Positions 19,643 to 29,281 of a DNA stretch of 64,000 nt are shown in pieces. The DNA is from Micromonospora echinofusca. GTDB taxonomy: Bacteria > Actinomycetota > Actinomycetes > Mycobacteriales > Micromonosporaceae. Position 1 is the first letter of the stretch, and every line of letters begins with the position of its first letter. The notes beneath the pieces were generated by a model. The model was not told the origin of the DNA. It did not search any database and was given only the letters and a program-made list of their open reading frames with translations. The DNA is taken from positions 5,359,001-5,423,000 of the forward strand of contig NZ_LT607733.1 of the NCBI RefSeq assembly GCF_900091445.1. Direction: 5' to 3'. The position numbers and the translations under genes are program-made.

Positions 19643-20140
19643 GTGTCCACTGGCAACGAGGCGCCCGCCACCTGGCTGTCCCAGGACGCATTCGACCGGC
19701 TCCAGGCCGAGCTCGACGAGTTGATCGCCAACCGGCCGGTCATCGCCGCCGAGATCAACGCCCGGCGCGAGGAGGGCGACCTGCGGGAGAACGGTGGCTA
19801 CCACGCCGCCCGCGAGGAGCAGGGCAAGGCCGAGGGCCGCATCCTCTACCTGAAGGAGCTGCTCCGCACCGCCAAGGTGGGCGGGGCACCGACCGCCGAC
19901 GTGGTGTCGCCCGGCATGGTCGTGACGATCTACTTCGACGACGACAAGGACGACACCGAGACGTTCCTGCTCGGCTCCCGGGAGATCGCGTCGACCACCG
20001 AGCTGACGGTCTACAGCCCCGAGTCGGCGCTGGGCCAGGCGATCCTGGGCGGTCGGGCCGGCCAGACCTGCACCTACACCGCCCCCAGCGGGGCCGACAT
20101 CAAGGTGACCGTGGTCAGCTTCGAGCCGTTCTCCGGCTGA
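19643..20140 (+). CDS. greA: transcription elongation factor GreA
   Basis: Stimulates RNA cleavage by backtracked RNA polymerase. The 165 aa match the family size. The N-terminal coiled coil spans about residues 14-80 with the tip acidic pair in [17 protein letters not shown]. The C-terminal FKBP-like domain carries the late motif [12 protein letters not shown]. The GTG start has GAGGAG 7 nt upstream. It is followed by its own hairpin. Confidence 0.95.
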   Translation: MSTGNEAPATWLSQDAFDRLQAELDELIANRPVIAAEINARREEGDLRENGGYHAAREEQGKAEGRILYLKELLRTAKVGGAPTADVVSPGMVVTIYFDDDKDDTETFLLGSREIASTTELTVYSPESALGQAILGGRAGQTCTYTAPSGADIKVTVVSFEPFSG

Positions 20141-20147
20141 GCCCCCG

Positions 20148-20177
20148 CCGCCCGCCCGGGTTGAACCGGGCGGGCGG
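20148..20177 (+). terminator. greA terminator
   Basis: CCGCCCGCCCGG and CCGGGCGGGCGG form a perfect 12-bp stem with a 6-nt loop, 7 bases after the greA stop. Confidence 0.75.
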
Positions 20178-20282
20178 GACAGCCGCCCGCCTCGGGGTTG
20201 ACCGGGCGGCACGGCCGCCGGGGCACCGACCCCGGCCAGGCGCCGACGAGCAACCCGGGCAGGTGGCGACGACGAACGACGC

Positions 20283-20310
20283 GGCGTGACACCGGCCCCG
20301 GTGTCACGCC
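20283..20310. terminator. hairpin overlapping the ilvA stop codon
   Basis: GGCGTGACACCGG and CCGGTGTCACGCC form a 13-bp stem with a 2-nt loop. The ilvA stop (20304-20306) lies inside the stem. It can serve both convergent genes. Confidence 0.65.
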
Positions 20311-21524
20311 TCGCCGGCGAAGACCACCTGGTAGCCGCTGGCCCGCAACGCGCTGATCAACGTGTCGGAGTGCTCGACCCCCCGGGTCTCCACCGACAGG
20401 GCCACCTCCACCTCGCCGAGGCGCAGGTGCGGATTGGCCCGCTGGTGCTCCACGTCCACCACGTTCGCCCGGTGTTCGGCGATCTCGCCGAGCAGCGACG
20501 CGAGCTGGCCCGGCCGGTCGGAGCAGCGCACGGTGACCCGCAGGTAGCGCCCGGCGGCGGCGAGACCGTGCTCGATCACCCGCAGCATCAGCAGCGGATC
20601 GATGTTGCCGCCCGAGAGCACCGCCACCACCGGCGCCTGCACCTCGACGACGCCCGCCAGCAGCGCGGCCACGCCCACCGCGCCGGCCGGCTCGACCACC
20701 TGCTTGCCCCGCTCCAGCAGCATCAGCAGCGCACGGGAGATGTCCTCCTCGGATACGGTGACGATCTCGTCCACCAGCTTGCGGACGTGGGTGAAGGTGA
20801 GCTCCCCCGGCCGGCCGACCGCGATGCCGTCCGCGATGGTGCCGAACGCCGGGAGGCGTACGGGCTCGCCGGCCACCAGGGAGGGCGGGAAGGCGGCTGC
20901 GCCGGCCGCCTGCACCCCGATGATCCGCACGTCGGGCCGTAGCGCCTTGGCCGCCACCGCCATGCCGGAGACCAGCCCGCCGCCGCCCACCCCCGTGATG
21001 ATCGTCCTGACCTCGGGGCACTGTTCGAGGATCTCCAGGGCCACCGTGCCCTGGCCGGCGATCACGTCCCGGTGGTCGAACGGGTGGATCAGCGTCGCCC
21101 CGGTCCGCTCGGCGTAGGTCTGCGCCGCGACCAGGGACTCGTCGACGGTGTTGCCGACCAGCTCGACCTGGGCGCCGTACCCCTTCGTGGCGGCCACCTT
21201 CGGCAGCGGCGCGTTCACCGGCATGAAGACGGTGGCGTGCGTACCGACGAGGCCGGCGGCGAGCGCCACCCCCTGGGCGTGGTTACCGGCGCTCGCCGCC
21301 ACCACCCCGTCGGCCCGCTCCGCCTCCGACAGCCGCGAGATCCGCACGTACGCGCCACGCACCTTGTACGAGCCGGCGCGTTGCAGGTTCTCGCACTTGA
21401 GCCACGTCGGCCCGCCCAGCGCCGCGCTGAGCGGCCGGGAGGGCTCCAGCGGGGTGGTGCGGACGACGCCGGCGAGCAGTTCCCGCGCGGCCCGTACGTC
21501 GGCGAGACCGACCAGTTCCGTCAT
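20304..21524 (-). CDS. ilvA: threonine ammonia-lyase (biosynthetic type with ACT domain)
   Basis: PLP-dependent deamination of threonine to 2-oxobutanoate, the first step to isoleucine. 406 aa from the ATG at 21524; the frame stays open upstream, but that part is the antisense of the amidase. The PLP lysine is K54 in AGSYKVRGA, the phosphate loop is GVGGGGLVSG, and a C-terminal ACT-like domain (about 330-406, RVTVRCSDRPGQLASLL) suggests feedback regulation. The ACT region begins with the short catabolic/CTN type. No other ilv genes are adjacent. Confidence 0.92.
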   Translation of the reverse strand: MTELVGLADVRAARELLAGVVRTTPLEPSRPLSAALGGPTWLKCENLQRAGSYKVRGAYVRISRLSEAERADGVVAASAGNHAQGVALAAGLVGTHATVFMPVNAPLPKVAATKGYGAQVELVGNTVDESLVAAQTYAERTGATLIHPFDHRDVIAGQGTVALEILEQCPEVRTIITGVGGGGLVSGMAVAAKALRPDVRIIGVQAAGAAAFPPSLVAGEPVRLPAFGTIADGIAVGRPGELTFTHVRKLVDEIVTVSEEDISRALLMLLERGKQVVEPAGAVGVAALLAGVVEVQAPVVAVLSGGNIDPLLMLRVIEHGLAAAGRYLRVTVRCSDRPGQLASLLGEIAEHRANVVDVEHQRANPHLRLGEVEVALSVETRGVEHSDTLISALRASGYQVVFAGEA

Positions 21525-21574
21525 GCCCCTGATCGTGCCACCCTGCACCGGCGCCGACGCGCGCACGCCACCTC

Positions 21575-22966
21575 TCAGACGGCGGCGGGGACGCGGGGGT
21601 AGCCGGGCGCGTGCCGGGGCCAGGGAGCCTGCATCTCGAACTGGCCGGCGACGCCGAGCAGCAGCAGCTCGCTGCCGGGCGGGCCGATCAGCTGCACGGC
21701 GACCGGCAGGCCGTCCGGGCGGCGGCCCACCGGCACCACCAGCGCGGGCAGGCCGGCGATGTTCCACGGCGCGGCGAACGGGGCGTACCTGATGCTGGCC
21801 AGCATGTTGGCCCGCCAGGACCGGCCGGACCAGCCCGTGGCCTCCGGCGGCACGGTCGCCAGGGCCGGGGTGAGCAGCAGGTCCACCGAGTGGTCGGCGA
21901 AGAAGCCGATCGAGCGATCGCGCCAGGCGGCCCGGTCGGCCTCCCGGACGTACCCGCGCCGCTGCGCCCACTCGCCGAGGGCGACGTGGCGGCGGCTGCG
22001 CCGCTGGAGGCCGCGCCGGTCCAGCCCGGCGGCCCGCACGTCGGCGGCCGCCGCGGCGAACCAGGTGGCGATGCCCTGCAGGCCCAGCGCCGTCGGGTAG
22101 ACCGGATCGGCCGGCACGGTGTCGTGGCCCGCGCCCGCGAGCAGCCGGCCGGCGGCGGCGACCGCGTCCCGGTTGGGCGCGTCCGCGTGCACCCCCCGCA
22201 CCGGCGAGCGCAGCGAGACGCCCACCCGCAGCCGCTGCGGCGGCACCAGCTTGTCCGGGCGACGGCCGGCCAGCACCGAGAAGCCGACGGCCGCGTCGGC
22301 GACCGTGCTGGTGAGCATGCCGTGCTCGGTGAGGCCGAACCAGTCGTCCGCGCCGAGCTGACACGGGACCACGCCCCGGCCCGGCTTGAGCCCGACCAGG
22401 CCGCAGCAGGCCGCCGGGATGCGGATCGACCCGAGGCCGTCGTTGCCGTGGGCGATCGGCACCAGCCCGGCGGCGACGGCGGCGGCCGCCCCACCGGACG
22501 AGCCGCCGGGGGTACGCCCGGTGTCCCAGGGGTTGCGGGTGACGGCGGTCTCGTCGTCGGTGATGCCCCAGAGGCCGAGTTCCGGCATCCGGGTCACCCC
22601 GAGGATCACCGCGCCGGCGCCGCGCAGCCGGCGGACCACCTCGTGGTCGGCCTCCGCCACCGGCGTACGCACGGCCGCCGACCCGTTCCAGGTGGGCAGC
22701 CCGGCGACGGCGGTGTTCTCCTTGACCGCCACCGGCACCCCGGCCAGCGGGAGGTTGGCCAGGTCCTCCTGCTCGTCGACCTTCTCCGCCTCGGTGATCG
22801 CCTCCCCGCCGCGTACCGTGCGGAACGCGGCGAGGTCGGCGTCGACCCGGGCGATGTGGTCCAGGTGGTCGGCGACGACCTGGGTGGCCGTGACGTCGCC
22901 CCGGCGTACGCCCCGGGCGATCTGCTTGGCGGTCGCCCCCACCCAGGTCGGCATGATGTCCTGCAC
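21575..22966 (-). CDS. amidase signature family hydrolase
   Basis: 463-aa Ser-Ser-Lys amidase. The catalytic Lys is in PVAVKENTAV (about residue 82), the Gly/Ser-rich signature is TPGGSSGGAAAAVAAG, and the second active-site region is HGNDGLGSIRIPAACCGLVGLKPGRG. I prefer the GTG at 22966, because GGGAGG lies 6 nt upstream; the GTG two codons earlier (22972) abuts that site. It is not GatA by context, since no gatB or gatC is present. The substrate is unknown. It lies 21 bp downstream of the cystathionine gamma-synthase stop, so likely the same transcript. Confidence 0.88.
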   Translation of the reverse strand: MQDIMPTWVGATAKQIARGVRRGDVTATQVVADHLDHIARVDADLAAFRTVRGGEAITEAEKVDEQEDLANLPLAGVPVAVKENTAVAGLPTWNGSAAVRTPVAEADHEVVRRLRGAGAVILGVTRMPELGLWGITDDETAVTRNPWDTGRTPGGSSGGAAAAVAAGLVPIAHGNDGLGSIRIPAACCGLVGLKPGRGVVPCQLGADDWFGLTEHGMLTSTVADAAVGFSVLAGRRPDKLVPPQRLRVGVSLRSPVRGVHADAPNRDAVAAAGRLLAGAGHDTVPADPVYPTALGLQGIATWFAAAAADVRAAGLDRRGLQRRSRRHVALGEWAQRRGYVREADRAAWRDRSIGFFADHSVDLLLTPALATVPPEATGWSGRSWRANMLASIRYAPFAAPWNIAGLPALVVPVGRRPDGLPVAVQLIGPPGSELLLLGVAGQFEMQAPWPRHAPGYPRVPAAV

Positions 22967-22987
22967 GGCCACCCTCCCAGCCAGCGG

Positions 22988-24130
22988 TCAGCCCAGCGCC
23001 TGCTCCAGATCGGCGAGCAGGTCGTCGACCGTCTCGATGCCGACAGACAGTCGCACGAGATCGCCGGGAACTTCAAGCGGCGAGCCGGCAGCACTTGCGT
23101 GTGTCATCCGGCCCGGGTGCTCGATCAGGGATTCCACGCCGCCGAGCGACTCGGCGAGGATGAACAACTTCGTCCGGTTGCAGATCTCGACGGCGTGTTC
23201 CTCGCCACCGGCCGCCCGGAACGAGATCATCCCGCCGAAGCGGCGCATCTGCTTCGCGGCCACCTCGTGGCCCGGGTGCGCGGGCAGCCCGGGGTAGATG
23301 ACCTGGCCGACCTTGGCGTGCCCGTCCAGGTAGGCCGCGATCCGCTCGGCGTTGTCGCAGTGCCGGTCCATGCGTACGCCCAGGGTCTTGATGCCGCGCA
23401 GGGTGAGCCACGCGTCGAAGGGGCCGTTGATCGCGCCCATCGCGTTCTGGTGGTAGCGCAGTTCCTCGCCGAGCCCGGCGTCGGCGGCCACCAGCGCGCC
23501 ACCGACCACGTCGGAGTGGCCGCCGATGTACTTGGTGGTGGAGTGCACGACCACGTCGGCGCCGTGCGCGATCGGCTGCTGGAGGTACGGCGAGGCGAAC
23601 GTGTTGTCGACGACCAGCAGGGCTCCCGCGTCGTGCGCGACGCCGGCCAGCGCGGCGATGTCGGCGATGCCGAGCAGCGGGTTGGTGGGCGTCTCCACCC
23701 AGACGATGCGGGTCCGGCCCGGCTCGACGGCGGCCCGGATCGCGTCGGGGTCGGAGACCTTCGCCGGGGTGTAGTCCAGCCCCCAGCGCTCGGCCACCCG
23801 CGCGAAGAGCCGGTACGTGCCGCCGTACGCGTCGTCGGGGATCACCACGTGGTCGCCCGGCTTGCAGACGGTACGCAGCAGGGTGTCCTCGGCGGCCAGG
23901 CCGCTGGCGAAGGCGAGCCCGACCGGACCGCCCTCCAGCGCGGCGAGGCACTCCTGGAGGGCGTCGCGGGTCGGGTTGCCGGAGCGGCTGTACTCGTAGC
24001 CCAGCCGGGGCGCGCCGACGGCGTCCTGGGCGTAGGTGCTGGTCTGGTAGATCGGTGGGATCACCGCGCCGGTGCGGGCCTCGGGGTCCTGGCCGGCGTG
24101 GATGGCGAGCGTGTCGAAGCCGTGACTCAT
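22988..24130 (-). CDS. metB: cystathionine gamma-synthase
   Basis: PLP enzyme joining O-acyl-homoserine and cysteine to cystathionine in transsulfuration. 380 aa. The Cys/Met-metabolism family is shown by YSRSGNPTRDALQECLA, TPTNPLLGIADI, the PLP lysine K200 in HSTTKYIGGHSD, and GGVESLIEHPGRMTHAS near the C-terminus. A lyase (MetC/CGL) activity is possible because the families overlap. A leaderless start is likely: TAGCCT is 6 nt from the ATG. A cystathionine beta-synthase gene 9 kb away would complete reverse transsulfuration. Confidence 0.88.
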   Translation of the reverse strand: MSHGFDTLAIHAGQDPEARTGAVIPPIYQTSTYAQDAVGAPRLGYEYSRSGNPTRDALQECLAALEGGPVGLAFASGLAAEDTLLRTVCKPGDHVVIPDDAYGGTYRLFARVAERWGLDYTPAKVSDPDAIRAAVEPGRTRIVWVETPTNPLLGIADIAALAGVAHDAGALLVVDNTFASPYLQQPIAHGADVVVHSTTKYIGGHSDVVGGALVAADAGLGEELRYHQNAMGAINGPFDAWLTLRGIKTLGVRMDRHCDNAERIAAYLDGHAKVGQVIYPGLPAHPGHEVAAKQMRRFGGMISFRAAGGEEHAVEICNRTKLFILAESLGGVESLIEHPGRMTHASAAGSPLEVPGDLVRLSVGIETVDDLLADLEQALG

Positions 24131-24136
24131 CCCGTG

Positions 24137-24142
24137 AGGCTA
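24137..24142 (-). promoter_or_regulatory. -10 box of metB, leaderless
   Basis: TAGCCT read on the minus strand, 6 nt upstream of the ATG, with no Shine-Dalgarno. The divergent HIT gene uses an identical box. Confidence 0.5.
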
Positions 24143-24232
24143 ATGCCCCGTCCCGAGGGCTGGAACGGAACGGTCCTGTCGGGTCCACGCCCGCCGGGCC
24201 GGCGGGGACGTCTCTCGGCGGGGCGGCCGGCA

Positions 24233-24238
24233 TAGCCT
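24233..24238 (+). promoter_or_regulatory. -10 box of the HIT gene, leaderless
   Basis: TAGCCT, 6 nt upstream of the ATG at 24245, with no Shine-Dalgarno. Confidence 0.5.
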
Positions 24239-24244
24239 GGACCG

Positions 24245-24703
24245 ATGAGCGGGTGTGTGTTCTGCGGGATCGTGGCGGGCGGGGTTCCCGCCTTCCGGGT
24301 GGCCGACGAGCCCGACGGGGTGGCGTTCCTGGACACCCGGCCGGTCTTCAAGGGGCACGTGCTGGTGGTGCCGCGCACGCATCTGGTCGCCCTGGCCGAC
24401 CTTCCCGCCGAAGCGCTGGCCGGCTACTTCGGCCTGGTACGCCGACTCGCGGTCGCCGTGGAGACCGGCTCGGAGGCCGGTGGGACGTTCGTGGCGATGA
24501 ACAACAAGGTGTCCCAGTCCGTCCCGCACCTGCACACCCACGTGGTGCCGCGCACCAAGGGCGACGGCCTGCGGGGCTTCTTCTGGCCGCGCACCCGCTA
24601 CGCCGACGACGCCGAGGCCGAGACGTACGCCGCCCGCATCACCGCGGCGGCGCCTCGTGCCGGTTTCGGCGGCGGCCCGCCTGAGTGTGGGCGGAGCGGG
24701 TAA
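24245..24703 (+). CDS. HIT family hydrolase
   Basis: Histidine-triad nucleotide hydrolase or transferase of 152 aa. N-terminal CVFCGIVAG supplies a Cys pair (residues 4 and 7) typical of zinc-binding HIT proteins. [10 protein letters not shown] is followed by the triad HLHTHVVPR with His at 95, 97 and 99. The last 20 residues are low-complexity. Cytoplasmic; substrate not predictable. Leaderless start, divergent from metB. Confidence 0.92.
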   Translation: MSGCVFCGIVAGGVPAFRVADEPDGVAFLDTRPVFKGHVLVVPRTHLVALADLPAEALAGYFGLVRRLAVAVETGSEAGGTFVAMNNKVSQSVPHLHTHVVPRTKGDGLRGFFWPRTRYADDAEAETYAARITAAAPRAGFGGGPPECGRSG

Positions 24704-24758
24704 GGAAGGCGGATCCGGCGGTGTTGCACGCTGGGAGAGGTACGAGAGGAGTCCCACC

Positions 24759-25421
<663 letters not shown>

Positions 25422-25460
25422 GGGCCAGCCACCGGCACAGCGGCCGGACGCACCCAGGCG

Positions 25461-25488
25461 GGCCGGCGCGGCGTCAGCCGTGCCGGCC
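25461..25488 (+). terminator. msrA terminator
   Basis: GGCCGGCGCGGC and GCCGTGCCGGCC form a 12-bp stem (one G-U) around a 4-nt loop. Confidence 0.65.
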
Positions 25489-25630
25489 GCCTGCCACCGG
25501 AACTGAGCGGTCGATCACATCCGCCCCGGACGGCGAAACGCCCCGGCCGCCACTCTTGACGCGCTCTGCCACCATGGTCGACACGGGGCGCGACGAAATC
25601 GCGCAGTGTAGCAAATCTTCAAGAAACCGT

Positions 25631-25636
25631 TATCAT
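25631..25636 (+). promoter_or_regulatory. candidate -10 box of the NAGGN operon
   Basis: TATCAT sits in the only A/T-rich patch (about 25607-25637) ahead of the amidotransferase and would give a leader of about 37 nt. No consensus -35 is visible, which could mean an alternative sigma factor or an activator, as expected for osmotic control. That reading is inference. Confidence 0.35.
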
Positions 25637-25679
25637 CCCAACGGGCATTCCTCGCTGCCCTCTGGCAGCATTGCCTGGC

Positions 25680-27464
25680 ATGTGCGGACTTGCGGGAGAG
25701 TTCCGCCGTGACGGTTCACGCGCCGACGTGTCGGCGGTGGAACGCATGGCGGCCACGATGAGCGACCGGGGGCCCGACGACAGCGGCGTCTGGGCCCAGG
25801 GCCCGACCGCCCTCGGGCACCGACGTCTGAAGATCATCGACCTCTCCGCAGCGAGCGGGCAACCGCTGGTCGACCCCGGGGCGGGACTGACGGGCGTCTT
25901 CAACGGCTGCATCTACAACTACCGCGAGCTGCGCGAGGAACTCCAGGCCAAGGGCCACCGGTTCTTCTCCTCGGGCGACAGCGAGGTCGTGCTCAAGGCG
26001 TACGCCGAGTGGGGGCTCGACTTCGTCGACCACCTGGTCGGCATGTTCGCCGTGGCGATCAGCGAGCGGGACACGGGCCGGTTGGTGCTGGCCCGCGACC
26101 GGCTCGGCATCAAGCCGCTCTACGTGGCCGAGACGCCGGGTGTGGTGCGCTTCGCCAGCACCCTGCCCGCGCTGCTGGCCGGGGGCGGCGTCGACACGGG
26201 CATCGACCCCGTCGCGCTCGCGCACTACCTGAGCTTCCACAGCATCGTGCCGCCGCCGCGCACCATCCTGCGCGGCGTCGCCAAGCTGCCCCCGGCGACC
26301 GTGCGCGTCTACGAGGCGGACGGCCGCACCTCGGAGCGCGTCTACTGGGACCCGGCCTTCACCCGCTCCGCCGAGCGGGCCGGCTGGTCCGAGAAGGACT
26401 GGCAGGACGCCCTGCTGGAGTCGCTGACCACCGCCGTACGCCGGCGGATGGTGGCCGACGTGCCGGTGGGCGTGCTGCTCTCCGGCGGCCTGGACTCCAG
26501 CCTGGTGGTCGCCCTGCTCGCCGGCGAGGGCCAGCGCGGGCTCTCCACCTTCTCCATCGGCTTCGACGCGGTCGGCGGCCGGGAGGGCGACGAGTTCCGC
26601 TACTCCGACCTCGTGGCGAAGACGTTCGACACCGACCACCACCAGATCCGGGTGGCCGCCGCCGACCTGGTGCCGCCGCTGGAGGCGGCCGTCGCCGCGA
26701 TGTCCGAGCCGATGGTGAGTCACGACTGCGTGGCGTTCTACCTGCTCAGCGAGGTGGTCTCGCAGCACGTCAAGGTCGTGCAGTCCGGCCAGGGCGCGGA
26801 CGAGATCCTCGGCGGCTACCACTGGTACCCGCCGCTGGCGAAGGTCGGCCGGGACGAGGCGCTCGACACGTACGCCCGGGCGTTCTTCGACCAGGACGCG
26901 GCCGGGCTGGCCCGGGTACTGAACCCGGCCTGGCTGACCGACGGCGACCCGGCGCGGGAGTTCGTGGCCGCCCACCTGGGGCGGGCCGGCGCGCAGACCG
27001 CGGTCGACGCCGGCCTGCGGATCGACACCCAGGTCATGCTGACCGACGACCCGGTCAAGCGGGTGGACAACATGACGATGGCGCACGGGCTGGAGGCCCG
27101 GGTGCCGTTCCTCGACCACGAGTTCGTCGAGCTGGCCGCGAGCTGCCCGCCGGAGCTCAAGCTGGCGCAGGGCGGCAAGGGGGTGCTCAAGGAGATCGGC
27201 CGCCGTGTGCTGCCGCACGAGGTCATCGACCGGCCGAAGGGCTACTTCCCCGTGCCCGGCCTCACCCACCTGGAGGGCAAGCTCCTCGACCGGGTACGCG
27301 ACGCGCTCTCCGCGCCCGAGGCCCGCCGCCGCGACCTGTTCCGCGCCGACTACGTCGACGCCCTGCTCGCCGACCCGAATGCCGAACTGACCCCGTTGAA
27401 CGGAAACAAGCTGTGGCAACTCGGACTCCTGGAAATGTGGCTCCAGAGCCACGGAATCGACTGA
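25680..27464 (+). CDS. asnO: N-acetylglutaminylglutamine amidotransferase
   Basis: Glutamine-dependent amidation step in synthesis of the compatible solute N-acetylglutaminylglutamine amide. 594 aa from the ATG at 25680, which exposes the N-terminal nucleophile Cys2 (MCGLAGEF). The class II glutaminase domain (1-200) has MSDRGPDDSG and DRLGIKPLYV. FNGCIYNY carries Cys where AsnB normally has Glu. The synthetase domain has the PP-loop LLSGGLDSS near 266-274 and GQGADEILGGYHWY. Adjacency to ngg and the M42 peptidase distinguishes it from asparagine synthetase. First gene of the operon. Confidence 0.9.
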   Translation: MCGLAGEFRRDGSRADVSAVERMAATMSDRGPDDSGVWAQGPTALGHRRLKIIDLSAASGQPLVDPGAGLTGVFNGCIYNYRELREELQAKGHRFFSSGDSEVVLKAYAEWGLDFVDHLVGMFAVAISERDTGRLVLARDRLGIKPLYVAETPGVVRFASTLPALLAGGGVDTGIDPVALAHYLSFHSIVPPPRTILRGVAKLPPATVRVYEADGRTSERVYWDPAFTRSAERAGWSEKDWQDALLESLTTAVRRRMVADVPVGVLLSGGLDSSLVVALLAGEGQRGLSTFSIGFDAVGGREGDEFRYSDLVAKTFDTDHHQIRVAAADLVPPLEAAVAAMSEPMVSHDCVAFYLLSEVVSQHVKVVQSGQGADEILGGYHWYPPLAKVGRDEALDTYARAFFDQDAAGLARVLNPAWLTDGDPAREFVAAHLGRAGAQTAVDAGLRIDTQVMLTDDPVKRVDNMTMAHGLEARVPFLDHEFVELAASCPPELKLAQGGKGVLKEIGRRVLPHEVIDRPKGYFPVPGLTHLEGKLLDRVRDALSAPEARRRDLFRADYVDALLADPNAELTPLNGNKLWQLGLLEMWLQSHGID

Positions 27465-27466
27465 CC

Positions 27467-29281
27467 GTGACGGACACCCTGGCGACCGGCACCGCCCGGC
27501 CCGACCGGTCGCGCAACGGCCGGCGACGGGAGCGGGTGGGTCCCGGCGGCGACCCGATGGCGCCGGAGCCGGCGGAGCCGCCGACCCGGGAGGGCGACAC
27601 CGACGTGGTGCTGGACTGCGGCTGGGGGCGGCTCGTCTTCGGGCAGACCTTCGCCGACCAGGCCGCCGTCGCCGCCGTACTGCGTTCGGAGGCCGCCGGC
27701 TCCCGGGACATCTGCATCTACCTGCGCGACCCGCACGTGCTGGTGTCGCGGCTGCCCGACGAGCTGTTCATCGATCCGTCGCTGACCTACCGACTGCCGC
27801 TCGGCGGCGACCGGCCGACCGGCGACGGCGAGGTGCCGGGGCTGTCCATCCGCCCGCTGGCCGACGCCGCCGACGCGGACGCGGTGAACCGGATCTACGC
27901 CCGCAACGGCATGGTGACCGCCCCGGTGGACGTGCTCGTCGCCAACGCGCGCACCGACCGGTTCCTGCACCTGGTCGCCGAGGACGCCACCGGCGAGGTC
28001 GTCGGCACCATCACCGGCGTCGACCACGTCGCGGTCTTCGACGACCCGGAGAACGGCGCCAGCCTGTGGTGCCTCACCGTCGACTTCAACACCGCGCCAC
28101 CGGGCACCGGCCAGGCGCTGATCACCGCGCTGGCCGCCCGGCTGGTCGAGCGGGGCCGGGCGTACGTGGACCTGTCCGTGCTCGCCGAGAACGCCGGGGC
28201 GATCCGGCTCTACGAGCGGCTCGGCTTCTACCGCACGTCGACGCTCTGCGTGAAGCGGAAGAACCCGATCAACGAGCGACTCTTCCTGCCCGCCATGCCC
28301 CAGGGGTACGACCAGCTCAACCCGTACGCGAAGATTGTCGCCGACGAGGCGATGCGGCGCGGCATCCGGGTGGAGGTCACCGACCCGGCCTGGGGTGAGC
28401 TGCGCCTGAGCAGCGGCGGGCGGACCGTGCTGACCCGCGAGTCGCTGTCGGAGCTGACCTCGGCGGTGGCGATGAGCCGCTGCGACGACAAGCGGGTGAC
28501 CCGCCGCATCCTCGCCGAGGTGGGGCTGTCCGTGCCGCGCGGCCGGACCGCCACCGGCGACGACGGCGACGCCGCCTTCCTCGCCGAGGTCGGCCGGGCG
28601 GTGGTCAAGCCGGCGCGGGGCGAGCAGGGCAACGGCATCACGGTGGGCGTACGCACCCCCGAGGCGCTGACGGCCGCCGTCGAGCTGGCCGCCCGCTTCT
28701 GCCCGGACGTGCTGATCGAGGAGATGCGCGCCGGCGAGGACCTGCGCGTCGTCGTCATCGACCACGAGGTGGTGGCCGCCGCGGTCCGGCGCCCCGCCTC
28801 GATCACCGGCGACGGGGTGCACGACATCGCCGAGCTGATCGAGCGGCAGAGCCGGCGGCGGGCCGCCGCCACCGGTGGCGAGTCCCGGATCCCGCTCGAC
28901 GACATGACCCGCGACGTGCTGGCCGAGGCCGGCCACGAGCTGCACGACGTGCTGCCCGAGGGGCAGGTGCTGGCCGTACGCCGGACCGCGAACCTGCACA
29001 CCGGCGGCACCATCCACGACGTCACCGCCCAGCTGCACCCGTCGATCGCCGAGGCGTGCGTGGCGGCCAGCCGGGCCCTGGACATCCCGGTCACCGGGCT
29101 GGACCTGCTGGTCGGCGCCCCGGACCGCCCGGAGCACGTCTTCATCGAGGCCAACGAGCGGCCCGGCCTGGCCAACCACGAGCCGCAGCCGACCGCCGAG
29201 CGCTTCGTGGACCTGCTCTTCCCGGGCACCCGCGCGCCGCAGCGGCTCTGGACCCCGGCCGGCCCGGGAGGTGCGGCGTGA
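27467..29281 (+). CDS. ngg: N-acetylglutaminylglutamine synthetase (GNAT plus ATP-grasp)
   Basis: Makes N-acetylglutaminylglutamine from glutamine. 604 aa. The start is taken as the GTG at 27467, 2 bases after the asnO stop, consistent with translational coupling, though an ATG at 27557 is possible. A GNAT acetyltransferase domain spans about residues 125-265 (WCLTVDFNTAPPGTGQALI, LSVLAENAGAIRLYERLGFY). It is joined to an ATP-grasp domain (about 290-600) with VVKPARGEQGNGITVG and VFIEANERPGLANHEPQ. This fusion is diagnostic of the NAGGN pathway. Confidence 0.92.
   Translation: MTDTLATGTARPDRSRNGRRRERVGPGGDPMAPEPAEPPTREGDTDVVLDCGWGRLVFGQTFADQAAVAAVLRSEAAGSRDICIYLRDPHVLVSRLPDELFIDPSLTYRLPLGGDRPTGDGEVPGLSIRPLADAADADAVNRIYARNGMVTAPVDVLVANARTDRFLHLVAEDATGEVVGTITGVDHVAVFDDPENGASLWCLTVDFNTAPPGTGQALITALAARLVERGRAYVDLSVLAENAGAIRLYERLGFYRTSTLCVKRKNPINERLFLPAMPQGYDQLNPYAKIVADEAMRRGIRVEVTDPAWGELRLSSGGRTVLTRESLSELTSAVAMSRCDDKRVTRRILAEVGLSVPRGRTATGDDGDAAFLAEVGRAVVKPARGEQGNGITVGVRTPEALTAAVELAARFCPDVLIEEMRAGEDLRVVVIDHEVVAAAVRRPASITGDGVHDIAELIERQSRRRAAATGGESRIPLDDMTRDVLAEAGHELHDVLPEGQVLAVRRTANLHTGGTIHDVTAQLHPSIAEACVAASRALDIPVTGLDLLVGAPDRPEHVFIEANERPGLANHEPQPTAERFVDLLFPGTRAPQRLWTPAGPGGAA

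Noticed and set aside
21525..22364. 5' extension of the ilvA frame
   Set aside because: The added 280 codons are the antisense of the amidase; family length and the ATG at 21524 fix the start.
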